Origin: Martinezella miluonensis
GTDB lineage: Bacteria; Pseudomonadota; Alphaproteobacteria; Rhizobiales; Rhizobiaceae
DNA length: 64,000 bases
Direction: 5' to 3'
Assembly (NCBI RefSeq): GCF_900094545.1
Contig: NZ_FMAH01000016.1
Span: forward strand, 53,193 to 117,192
Shown: in pieces, positions 49,389-56,261 of the stretch
Position numbering within the stretch: position 1 is the stretch's first letter
How the letters are laid out: the number at the start of each line of letters is the position of its first letter
Made by a program: the position numbers and the translations under genes
Notes under the pieces: model-generated
The model's input: only the letters and a program-made list of their open reading frames with translations
The model's database searches: none
Told to the model about the DNA's origin: nothing

Positions 49389-50900
49389 TCATGCGTGAAC
49401 GCGGCTGCCGGCCATGTAATCGTCGAGCGCGGCGGCTTCCTCTTTCGACAGATAGAGGCCCTTCTTGGAGCGGCGCCAGAGAATGTCGGCGGCGGTGTAG
49501 GCCCATTCGTGTTCGATCAGATATCGCACCTCTGCCTCGTAGAGGTCGCTTCCGAAGCAGCGGCCGAGATCGGCAATCGCCTTCGCATCGCCAAGGATCA
49601 TTGCTGCCCGTGTCCCATAGCGGCGGACGAGGCGGCGGGCATGCGAATCGGTCAGGAACGGATAGCGTGATTTCAGCTTCGAGACTTCCGCCTCATAGCC
49701 GCGTACCGGAAAGTCGCCGCCCGGCAGCGAACTCTTGGCCGTCCAGGGTGTGCCTTTCAGGCCGATGGCTTCGCCGATCTTCTCCAGCGCGTGTTCGCCC
49801 AGGCGGCGATAGGTGGTGAGCTTGCCACCGAAGACATTCAGCAGCGGCGCCTGGCCCTCTTCGCCTTCGACCTTCAAAACGTAATCGCGCGTTGCCTCCT
49901 GCGCCTTCGAGGCGCCGTCGTCATAAAGCGGGCGCACGGCCGAATAGGTCCAAACGATATCCTCCGGCCGTACCGGCTCCTTGAAATATTCGCTGGCGGC
50001 GTTGCATAGATAGGTCGCTTCCTCGTCGCTGATCTTCACATCCTTCGGATCGTCGTTGTAGTCGCGATCCGTGGTACCGATGAGGGTAAAATCCTGCTCA
50101 TAGGGAATGGCGAAGATGATGCGGTTGTCCGGGTTCTGGAAGAAATAGGCGCGGGGGTCGTCGAACTTCTTGCGTACGATGATGTGGCTGCCCTGGACCA
50201 GGCGGACATTATGCACCTGGTTCTTGCCGAAGGCGTCGGAGAGAACGTGATCGACCCAGGGGCCTGCAGCGTTGACCAGCATGCGCGACCGGAACAGGCG
50301 CTTCTCGCCGCTAATGGTGTTTTCCGTTTCGATTGCCCAGACGGTGCCTTCGCGCCGAGCGGAAATCACTTTCGTTCGCGGCATGATCGTCGCGCCACGA
50401 TCGGCGGCGTCGCGCGCGTTCAGCACCACCATCCGGGCGTCGTCGACCCAGCCGTCGGAGTATTCGAACGCTTTGGTGAAAAGCGCCTTCAGCGGCTTGC
50501 CGGCTGGATCCCTTTTCATGTCCAGCGTCGCCGTCGGCGGCAGCAGCTTTCGCCCGCCGAGGTGATCGTAGAGGAAGAGGCCGAGACGGATGAGCCAGGC
50601 CGGCCGGATGCCGCCCTTGTGGTAGGGCAACACAAAGCGCATCGGCCAGATGATGTGCGGCGCCATGGCCCACAGCACTTCGCGCTCCATCAGGGATTCG
50701 CGCACGAGGCGGAATTCGTAGTGTTCGAGATAGCGCAAGCCGCCATGAATGAGTTTGGTGGCGCCGGATGACGTGCCGGAGGCGAAGTCGTTCATTTCGG
50801 CAAGTGCGACCTTATAGCCGCGCCCGGTGGCGTCACGGGCGATGCCGCATCCATTGATGCCGCCGCCGATCACGAAAATGTCGTAGACCTGTTCGCTCAC
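49389..50900 (-). CDS. glpD: FAD-dependent glycerol-3-phosphate dehydrogenase
   Basis: A 503-residue membrane-associated flavoenzyme that oxidises glycerol-3-phosphate to dihydroxyacetone phosphate and passes electrons to quinone. It has a GTG start at 50900 with GGAGGG upstream. The FAD site is GGGINGCGIARDATGRG, with TSSGATKLIHGGLRYLEHYEF and the C-terminal GKLTTYRRLGEHALEKIG typical of GlpD. It is transcribed from glpR across a 115-nt region with repeated TTTCG motifs, probably GlpR operators. Confidence 0.97.
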   Translation of the reverse strand: MSEQVYDIFVIGGGINGCGIARDATGRGYKVALAEMNDFASGTSSGATKLIHGGLRYLEHYEFRLVRESLMEREVLWAMAPHIIWPMRFVLPYHKGGIRPAWLIRLGLFLYDHLGGRKLLPPTATLDMKRDPAGKPLKALFTKAFEYSDGWVDDARMVVLNARDAADRGATIMPRTKVISARREGTVWAIETENTISGEKRLFRSRMLVNAAGPWVDHVLSDAFGKNQVHNVRLVQGSHIIVRKKFDDPRAYFFQNPDNRIIFAIPYEQDFTLIGTTDRDYNDDPKDVKISDEEATYLCNAASEYFKEPVRPEDIVWTYSAVRPLYDDGASKAQEATRDYVLKVEGEEGQAPLLNVFGGKLTTYRRLGEHALEKIGEAIGLKGTPWTAKSSLPGGDFPVRGYEAEVSKLKSRYPFLTDSHARRLVRRYGTRAAMILGDAKAIADLGRCFGSDLYEAEVRYLIEHEWAYTAADILWRRSKKGLYLSKEEAAALDDYMAGSRVHA

Positions 50901-50940
50901 TCGCCCCTCCGCAAAGGCCAGCCATCTCTTGAAGATGGAA

Positions 50941-51007
50941 AATCGAAAGATAATCCATCTAAAACGAAACAGATACGAATGTCAAACGAAGGTTTCGTGA
51001 CCGAAAC
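50941..51007. promoter_or_regulatory. Repeated TTTCG motifs upstream of glpD
   Basis: The 115-nt glpR-glpD gap contains five CGAA-core copies on the plus strand: AATCGAAA (50941), AAAACGAAAC (50961), ATACGAAT (50974), CAAACGAA (50983) and CCGAAACC (51001). Read on the minus strand they are TTTCG-type boxes. Tandem boxes of this sort are typical of DeoR-family operators, and a similar TTTCGTTT lies before glpR at about 51806. Confidence 0.45.
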
Positions 51008-51015
51008 CGCGCCAA

Positions 51016-51789
51016 TCAGACCGGCCGGCGGGAGGTTTCCACGAGGCGCACACCATGTTCGGCTGCGATGGCGCGCACGGATTCGATGTTGCATTCGTCC
51101 GTGACGAAGGTGTGAACCTGCGAGAGATGGCCGATCCGCACCGGGGCGGTGCGTTCGAACTTGGTGCCGTCGGCGACGAGGATGACATGCCGGGCATTGG
51201 CGATGATGGCTTGCGCCACTTTCACTTCGCGAAAATCGAAATCGAGAAGCGCGCCATCGGTATCGATTGCCGATGCGCCGATCACGGCATAGTCGACCTT
51301 GAACTGCCGGATGAAATCGACGGCCGCTTCGCCGACGATACCGCCATCGGAGCCGCGCACGACACCGCCGGCAATGACGACTTCGATCGACGGGAAAATG
51401 CGCAACTTATTGGCGACGTTGATATTATTGGTAATCACCATCAATTCGTGGTGCCCGAGCAGCGCCTCGCCGACGGCCTCCGTCGTCGTGCCGATATTGA
51501 TGAAGAGCGAGCTGTTGTTGGGGATCAAGCCGGCAGCCGCCCGGCCAATCGCCTGCTTTTCGGGTGCGGCGATCGACCGGCGCGCCTCATACTTCACATT
51601 CTCGGTGCCGCCGGGGAAAATCGCGCCGCCATGCACGCGCGACAGCACGCGGCCGTCGCAGAGGTCGTTCAGATCCTTGCGGATGGTCTGCGGCGTGACC
51701 GAAAAGCGCGCCGCCAATTCTTCAACCAGCACGCGCCCTTCCGCCTTGGCGATTTCGAGGATTTCGGTCTGGCGTCCGGACAGGAACAT
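51016..51789 (-). CDS. glpR: DeoR/GlpR-family transcriptional repressor
   Basis: A 257-residue DeoR-family regulator. The N-terminal HTH is RQTEILEIAKAEGRVLVEELAA plus FSVTPQTIRKDLNDLC (split, residues 6-45). The C-terminal sugar-phosphate-sensing domain contains NIGTTTEAVG and VIGASAIDTDGALLDFDFRE. Its position directly before glpD points to glycerol-3-phosphate as ligand. It is divergent from an SDR gene that may share its control region. Confidence 0.92.
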   Translation of the reverse strand: MFLSGRQTEILEIAKAEGRVLVEELAARFSVTPQTIRKDLNDLCDGRVLSRVHGGAIFPGGTENVKYEARRSIAAPEKQAIGRAAAGLIPNNSSLFINIGTTTEAVGEALLGHHELMVITNNINVANKLRIFPSIEVVIAGGVVRGSDGGIVGEAAVDFIRQFKVDYAVIGASAIDTDGALLDFDFREVKVAQAIIANARHVILVADGTKFERTAPVRIGHLSQVHTFVTDECNIESVRAIAAEHGVRLVETSRRPV

Positions 51790-51886
51790 GGCTTTCGCTC
51801 CCCTTCTTTCGTTTTTTTGTCATCATATGGTAAAGTGAAAATTCCGCAATTACCGGCGCGCGAATAGTGCGATTGGGGAGGTTATC

Positions 51887-52657
51887 GTGTTTCATCCGAA
51901 GCTATTCGAAAATCGCAACGTCGTGGTCACCGGCGCCGGCCGAGGCATCGGACTGGAAGTCGCGAGGCAGTTTCTCGATTGCGGTGCCCATGTTCTCGTC
52001 CATATCGGTCGCGACTCAGATCGCGAGCTGCCGGATTATCTGATGGAAGCGGCGGCGGATCGCCGCGCCTTCCTCATCGCGGGTGATTTCTCCGCCGGCC
52101 ATGGTGTACGCAATTTCGTCACTGCCGCGGGCGAACGCTTCGATCGAGTCGATGTGCTGGTCAACAATGCCGGCACCATGGTTGGCCGCTTTCCTGCCGG
52201 CGAGTTGACGGACGAGCAGTATGAGAAGATCGTTCATCTCAACCAGACGTCCGTCATGGAAGTAACACGGGGATTGTTGCCGCTGCTGCGGGCAGCGGGA
52301 GAGGCCGCGATCGTCAATACCGTGTCGATTTCCGCGCTGACCGGCGGCAGCCCCGGCTCCGCCATCTATTCCGCATCGAAGGCCTTCGTCGCAACCTATT
52401 CGAAAGCACTGGCGCGGGAGCTGGCGCCCGACGGCATTCGGGTGAATTGTGTTTCGCCCGGCACGATATCGACCGACTTCCACGAGCGCTATTCGTCCAG
52501 GGAAAAGCTGGAGCAGACGCGCAAATCCATCCCGCTTCAGCGCCTGGGAACGCCCGGAGACTGCGCTCCAGCCTACCTTTTTCTCGCCGCGCCGACGCTC
52601 TCCGGTTACATTACCGGGCAAGTGATCGAGATCAATGGCGGCCAGCTTATATGCTGA
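51887..52657 (+). CDS. SDR family oxidoreductase
   Basis: A 256-residue classical short-chain dehydrogenase. It has a GTG start at 51887 with GGGGAGG upstream. The cofactor site is TGAGRGIGLE, the NNAG motif is present, and the catalytic residues are Ser (TVSISAL) and Y-x-x-x-K (YSASKAF). PGTISTDFHERY and a GGQL end are typical. It is divergent from glpR, which might mean a polyol-related substrate, but this is only inferred from position. Confidence 0.9.
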   Translation: MFHPKLFENRNVVVTGAGRGIGLEVARQFLDCGAHVLVHIGRDSDRELPDYLMEAAADRRAFLIAGDFSAGHGVRNFVTAAGERFDRVDVLVNNAGTMVGRFPAGELTDEQYEKIVHLNQTSVMEVTRGLLPLLRAAGEAAIVNTVSISALTGGSPGSAIYSASKAFVATYSKALARELAPDGIRVNCVSPGTISTDFHERYSSREKLEQTRKSIPLQRLGTPGDCAPAYLFLAAPTLSGYITGQVIEINGGQLIC

Positions 52658-52734
52658 AAAGTCGGACCTTTTTTGGTTTTCGGGTCTTTTTTAAATCAAC
52701 GTAGGGTTTGATGATATTATAAGCATATCTCTAT

Positions 52735-52746
52735 GTGAGTTCTCAC
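52735..52746. promoter_or_regulatory. Candidate ArsR operator
   Basis: The inverted repeat GTGAG-TT-CTCAC is centred 20 nt before the ArsR-type start, downstream of an AT-rich promoter-like stretch (about 52700-52730). ArsR-family repressors commonly bind such a dyad in their own leader. Confidence 0.4.
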
Positions 52747-52759
52747 TAGAGGCAGTGAT

Positions 52760-53104
52760 ATGTCGTCGTCTCCACTGCAAGGTGGTGCTGCGGAGCACAA
52801 TGTCGAGGAAATGACAGAGAAGGCGCGCAAGGCGAGCGCTTTGCTGAAGGCTCTCTCGCATGAAACCCGGCTGGCTATTCTTTTCATGCTGGCCAAGCGT
52901 GAAAAGACCGTGATGGAGCTCGAAGCGCTTCTCGACCTGCCGCAGGCGGTGGTTTCACAGCATCTGGCGCGTCTTCGCCTGGACAAGCTCGTCGATACGC
53001 GTCGCGAGGGGCGGCTCATTCACTATGCGGTTGCAAGCTCGGAAATCTGTTCTGTGGTCGATGCGCTGCGGGAGGCTTTCTGTCCGGCGATTGTTGAGGC
53101 TTGA
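52760..53104 (+). CDS. ArsR-family transcriptional regulator
   Basis: A 114-residue winged-helix regulator with ALLKALSHETRLAILFML, the recognition helix PQAVVSQHLARLRLDKLV and the wing TRREGRLIHYAV. The metal-sensing ELCVCDL motif is absent, and the only cysteines are C97 and C108 in the last helix. It is therefore not an obvious arsenic or zinc sensor and may be a NolR-like or redox-type member. The target is unknown. It sits between the SDR gene and the fds regulator. Confidence 0.88.
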   Translation: MSSSPLQGGAAEHNVEEMTEKARKASALLKALSHETRLAILFMLAKREKTVMELEALLDLPQAVVSQHLARLRLDKLVDTRREGRLIHYAVASSEICSVVDALREAFCPAIVEA

Positions 53105-53167
53105 AGCAGGTTTGCATGTTGCGCTCGCAAAGTTGCCGGTCTAACTCTTTCGTGTCGGGAGAGTAGC

Positions 53168-54061
53168 ATGATCGATAAGCTGGAATTCTTCATCGCGCTT
53201 GCGAATCAGAAGCATTTTGGCCGCGCCGCCGAGGAATGTGGCGTGACGCAGCCGACATTGTCGGCCGCCATCAGGCAATTGGAAGATCAGCTCGGCGTCA
53301 TGCTCGTCAGCCGCGGTTCGCGCTTCCAGGGGCTGACGCCGGAAGGGCAGCGCGTGCTGGAATGGGCCAGGCGCATCGTTGGCGACAGCCGGACGATGCG
53401 CGAGGAGATGCGGGCGGCCCGCAAGGGCCTTGCCGGCCACATCCGGATCGCTGCCATTCCGACGGCGCTTGCCATGGTGCAGAAGATCACCACGCCTTTC
53501 CAGGAACGGCATCCGGACGTCACCTTTTCCATTTTATCACGCAACTCGCTCCAGGTTCTGAGCCTGCTCGAAAATCTCGAGATCGATGCCGGCATTACCT
53601 ATCTGGAAAACGAGCCGCTCGGCCGCGTCACCAGCGTACCGCTCTATGCCGAACGCTACCACCTCATCACCGCAGCAGGCAGCCCGCTCTCGGAGCGTGC
53701 GAGCGTGACCTGGAAGGAAGTCGGCGCTCTTCGGCTTTGCCTATTAACGGCGGACATGCAAAATCGCCGAATCATCAACCGGCATCTGGCCGAAGCCGAG
53801 GTCGTCGCAAAGCCGACGCTCGAATCCAATTCGATGATCGTGCTGTTTTCTCACGTCCAGACCGGCCGCTGGGCGAGCATTATGCCGAAGAATATTGCCG
53901 ATTCCTTCGGTTTTCCGGCAGATATCCGCAAGATTCCCATTACGGAGCCGGATGCCGAGCATCTGGTCGGGCTGGTTGCCACGCACCGCGAGCCCTTCAC
54001 GCCGCTCGTCTCCGCCCTGCTGCATGAGGCACGATTGCTTGCGGAAGGCGCTCATGCTTGA
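53168..54061 (+). CDS. LysR-family regulator of the formate dehydrogenase operon
   Basis: A 297-residue LysR protein resembling CynR/FdsR-type regulators. The winged helix is MIDKLEFFIALANQKHFGRA plus AEECGVTQPTLSAAIRQLEDQLG (residues 1-45), then a sensing domain starting IRIAAIPTALAMV. It lies directly before fdsG on the same strand, 162 nt apart. Its stop codon (54059-54061) lies inside a 23-bp perfect palindrome that is the likely operator. Formate or a related signal is inferred as effector from context only. Confidence 0.9.
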   Translation: MIDKLEFFIALANQKHFGRAAEECGVTQPTLSAAIRQLEDQLGVMLVSRGSRFQGLTPEGQRVLEWARRIVGDSRTMREEMRAARKGLAGHIRIAAIPTALAMVQKITTPFQERHPDVTFSILSRNSLQVLSLLENLEIDAGITYLENEPLGRVTSVPLYAERYHLITAAGSPLSERASVTWKEVGALRLCLLTADMQNRRIINRHLAEAEVVAKPTLESNSMIVLFSHVQTGRWASIMPKNIADSFGFPADIRKIPITEPDAEHLVGLVATHREPFTPLVSALLHEARLLAEGAHA

Positions 54062-54079
54062 TAGAAATTTTCTATCAAG
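54057..54079. promoter_or_regulatory. 23-bp perfect palindrome before fdsG
   Basis: Arms CTTGATAGAAA and TTTCTATCAAG flank a single central T. The core ATAG-N7-CTAT fits the T-N11-A rule of LysR operators. It overlaps the stop codon of the upstream LysR gene and ends 144 nt before fdsG. There is no T-run, so a terminator is unlikely. It is the best candidate operator for fds control. Confidence 0.7.
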
Positions 54080-54223
54080 CGACGGGACTGCCTTATTGAT
54101 CCTTTGCCTCTCGCCTGCGACGCTTGTTCCAGGTGTGCGCCGATCGCGCACCCAGTGGAGATGCCGCATAAGCCTTTCCGGGATTGCTGCAGCGATTGCC
54201 GGATTATGCGTGGGAGGCTGTAT

Positions 54224-54703
54224 ATGAGTTTGAATCTGGGTGCGGGCGAGATTGCAGCCCGTGCCGGCACCATCATCGATAGCATGAAATCGATGGAAGG
54301 GCCGCTTTTGCCGATCCTGCACGGGATTCAGGAGGAATTCGGCTATGTGCCGCCGGACGCGCTGCCGGTGATCGCCAAGGCTCTGAACCTGTCGCGCGCC
54401 GAAGTGCATGGCGTCATGACCTTCTATCATGACTATCGCGACCACCCCGCCGGTCGCCATGTCCTGAAGCTCTGTCGCGCCGAGGCCTGTCAGTCGATGG
54501 GCGGCGATGCGATAGCAGAGCGCGTCAAGCAGCTGCTGGGCATCGATTTTCATCAGACGACGCTCGATGGCAGCGTTACGCTCGAGCCTGTCTACTGCCT
54601 CGGCCTCTGTGCTTGCTCTCCGGCCGCGATGCTGGATGGAGAGCTTCATGGCCGGCTGGATGCTGAGAGCGCCGAAGACCTCGTGAAGGAGGCGCGCCAA
54701 TGA
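54224..54703 (+). CDS. fdsG: NAD-dependent formate dehydrogenase gamma subunit
   Basis: A 159-residue NuoE-like subunit with a [2Fe-2S] cluster ligated by C84, C89, C125 and C129 (LCRAEACQ and YCLGLCACSP). It passes electrons within the soluble molybdenum formate dehydrogenase. ATG 54224 follows GGGAGG; the frame is open back to 54104, but that part has no domain. Its stop overlaps fdsB by 4 nt. Confidence 0.95.
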   Translation: MSLNLGAGEIAARAGTIIDSMKSMEGPLLPILHGIQEEFGYVPPDALPVIAKALNLSRAEVHGVMTFYHDYRDHPAGRHVLKLCRAEACQSMGGDAIAERVKQLLGIDFHQTTLDGSVTLEPVYCLGLCACSPAAMLDGELHGRLDAESAEDLVKEARQ

Positions 54704-56256
54704 CCCTGACCATCTATATCCCCCGCGATGCTGCCGCCCTTTCGCTGGGTGCGGAGAAGGTGGCGAAATCAGTCGCGCAGGAAATTGCCAAACGCGGTCT
54801 CGATGCGCGCATCGTGCGCAACGGCTCGCGCGGCATGTTCTGGCTCGAGCCCCTGGTCGAAGTCGAGATCGAAGGCAAGCGCATCGGCTATGGGCCGGTG
54901 AAGGCAAAGGATGTGTCGGCTTTGTTCGATGCCGGGCTCGCTGAAGGCGGCGGGCATCCGCTCTGTCTTGGGGAGGTCGAAAACCTCCCCTTCCTCAAGG
55001 AACAGACGCGCCTGACCTTTGCCCGCTGCGGCATTACCGATCCTCTTTCGCTGCACGATTATGAAGCGCATGGAGGCCTCAAGGGGCTGCGCCGTGCCAT
55101 TGGCATAGCGGCCAGCGATATCGTCAAGGAAGTCACCGATTCCGGCCTTCGCGGCCGTGGTGGTGCGGGCTTTCCGACCGGCATCAAATGGAAGACGGTG
55201 CTCGATGCGCCGGGTGACCGCAAATACATCGTTTGCAATGCCGACGAGGGCGACAGTGGCACTTTCGCCGACCGGATGATCATGGAAGGCGATCCCTTCG
55301 TGCTGATCGAAGGCATGGTGATTGCCGGCCTTGCGACGGGGGCGACCAAGGGTTTCGTCTATACACGCTCGGAATATCCGCATGCGATCGCGGCGATGAC
55401 CGAAGCGGTCGAAATCGCGCGCAAGGCCGGCATTCTCGGAGCCTCGGTGCTCGGTTCCGGCAAGGCTTTCGATATGGAGATCCGCACCGGCGCCGGCGCC
55501 TATGTCTGCGGCGAGGAAACGGCGCTCCTGAACAGCCTCGAGGGCAAGCGCGGCGTCGTGCGCGCCAAGCCGCCGCTGCCGGCGCATAAGGGCCTGTTCG
55601 ACCGTCCGACCGTCATCAACAACGTGATTTCGCTCGCCTCCGTTCCCGTCATCATGGACAAGGGCGCTGCCTTCTACCGCGATTTCGGCATGGGCCGTTC
55701 GCGGGGCACGATCCCGCTGCAGATCGCCGGCAATGTCAAACATGCCGGTCTTTATGAGACGGCCTTCGGCCTGTCGCTCGGCGATATCGTCGACAAGATC
55801 GGCGGCGGCACGGCGACCGGGCGGCCGGTCAAGGCGGTGCAGGTGGGTGGGCCGCTCGGCGCCTATTTCCCACGCGCCTTGTTCGACACTCCATTCGACT
55901 ATGAAGCCTTCGCGGCCAAGGACGGCCTGATCGGCCATGCCGGCCTGGTCGTCTTCGATGATACTGCCGACATGCTGAAACAAGCGCGTTTCGCGATGGA
56001 ATTCTGTGCGGTCGAAAGCTGCGGCAAGTGCACGCCCTGCCGCATCGGCTCGACGCGCGGCGTCGAGACGGCCGACAAGATCGCGCGCGGCATCGAGCCG
56101 GAGAAAAACAGAGAGCTGCTAGCCGATCTCTGCAATACGATGAAGTTCGGTTCGCTCTGCGCGCTCGGCGGCTTCACGCCCTATCCCGTCATGAGCGCAA
56201 TGACCCATTTCCCGGAGGACTTTTCTCCGGCTCCCTTGATTGAAGCGGCGGAGTAA
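54700..56256 (+). CDS. fdsB: NAD-dependent formate dehydrogenase beta subunit
   Basis: A 518-residue NuoF-like subunit. The N-terminal 120 residues form a thioredoxin-like domain. The FMN/NAD site is RGRGGAGFPTGIKWK (151-165). A [4Fe-4S] cluster is bound by C441, C444, C447 and C487 (SCGKCTPCR). It transfers electrons to NAD+. It overlaps fdsG by 4 nt and is followed by fdsA after 5 nt. Confidence 0.96.
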   Translation: MTLTIYIPRDAAALSLGAEKVAKSVAQEIAKRGLDARIVRNGSRGMFWLEPLVEVEIEGKRIGYGPVKAKDVSALFDAGLAEGGGHPLCLGEVENLPFLKEQTRLTFARCGITDPLSLHDYEAHGGLKGLRRAIGIAASDIVKEVTDSGLRGRGGAGFPTGIKWKTVLDAPGDRKYIVCNADEGDSGTFADRMIMEGDPFVLIEGMVIAGLATGATKGFVYTRSEYPHAIAAMTEAVEIARKAGILGASVLGSGKAFDMEIRTGAGAYVCGEETALLNSLEGKRGVVRAKPPLPAHKGLFDRPTVINNVISLASVPVIMDKGAAFYRDFGMGRSRGTIPLQIAGNVKHAGLYETAFGLSLGDIVDKIGGGTATGRPVKAVQVGGPLGAYFPRALFDTPFDYEAFAAKDGLIGHAGLVVFDDTADMLKQARFAMEFCAVESCGKCTPCRIGSTRGVETADKIARGIEPEKNRELLADLCNTMKFGSLCALGGFTPYPVMSAMTHFPEDFSPAPLIEAAE

Positions 56257-56261
56257 GAGCC

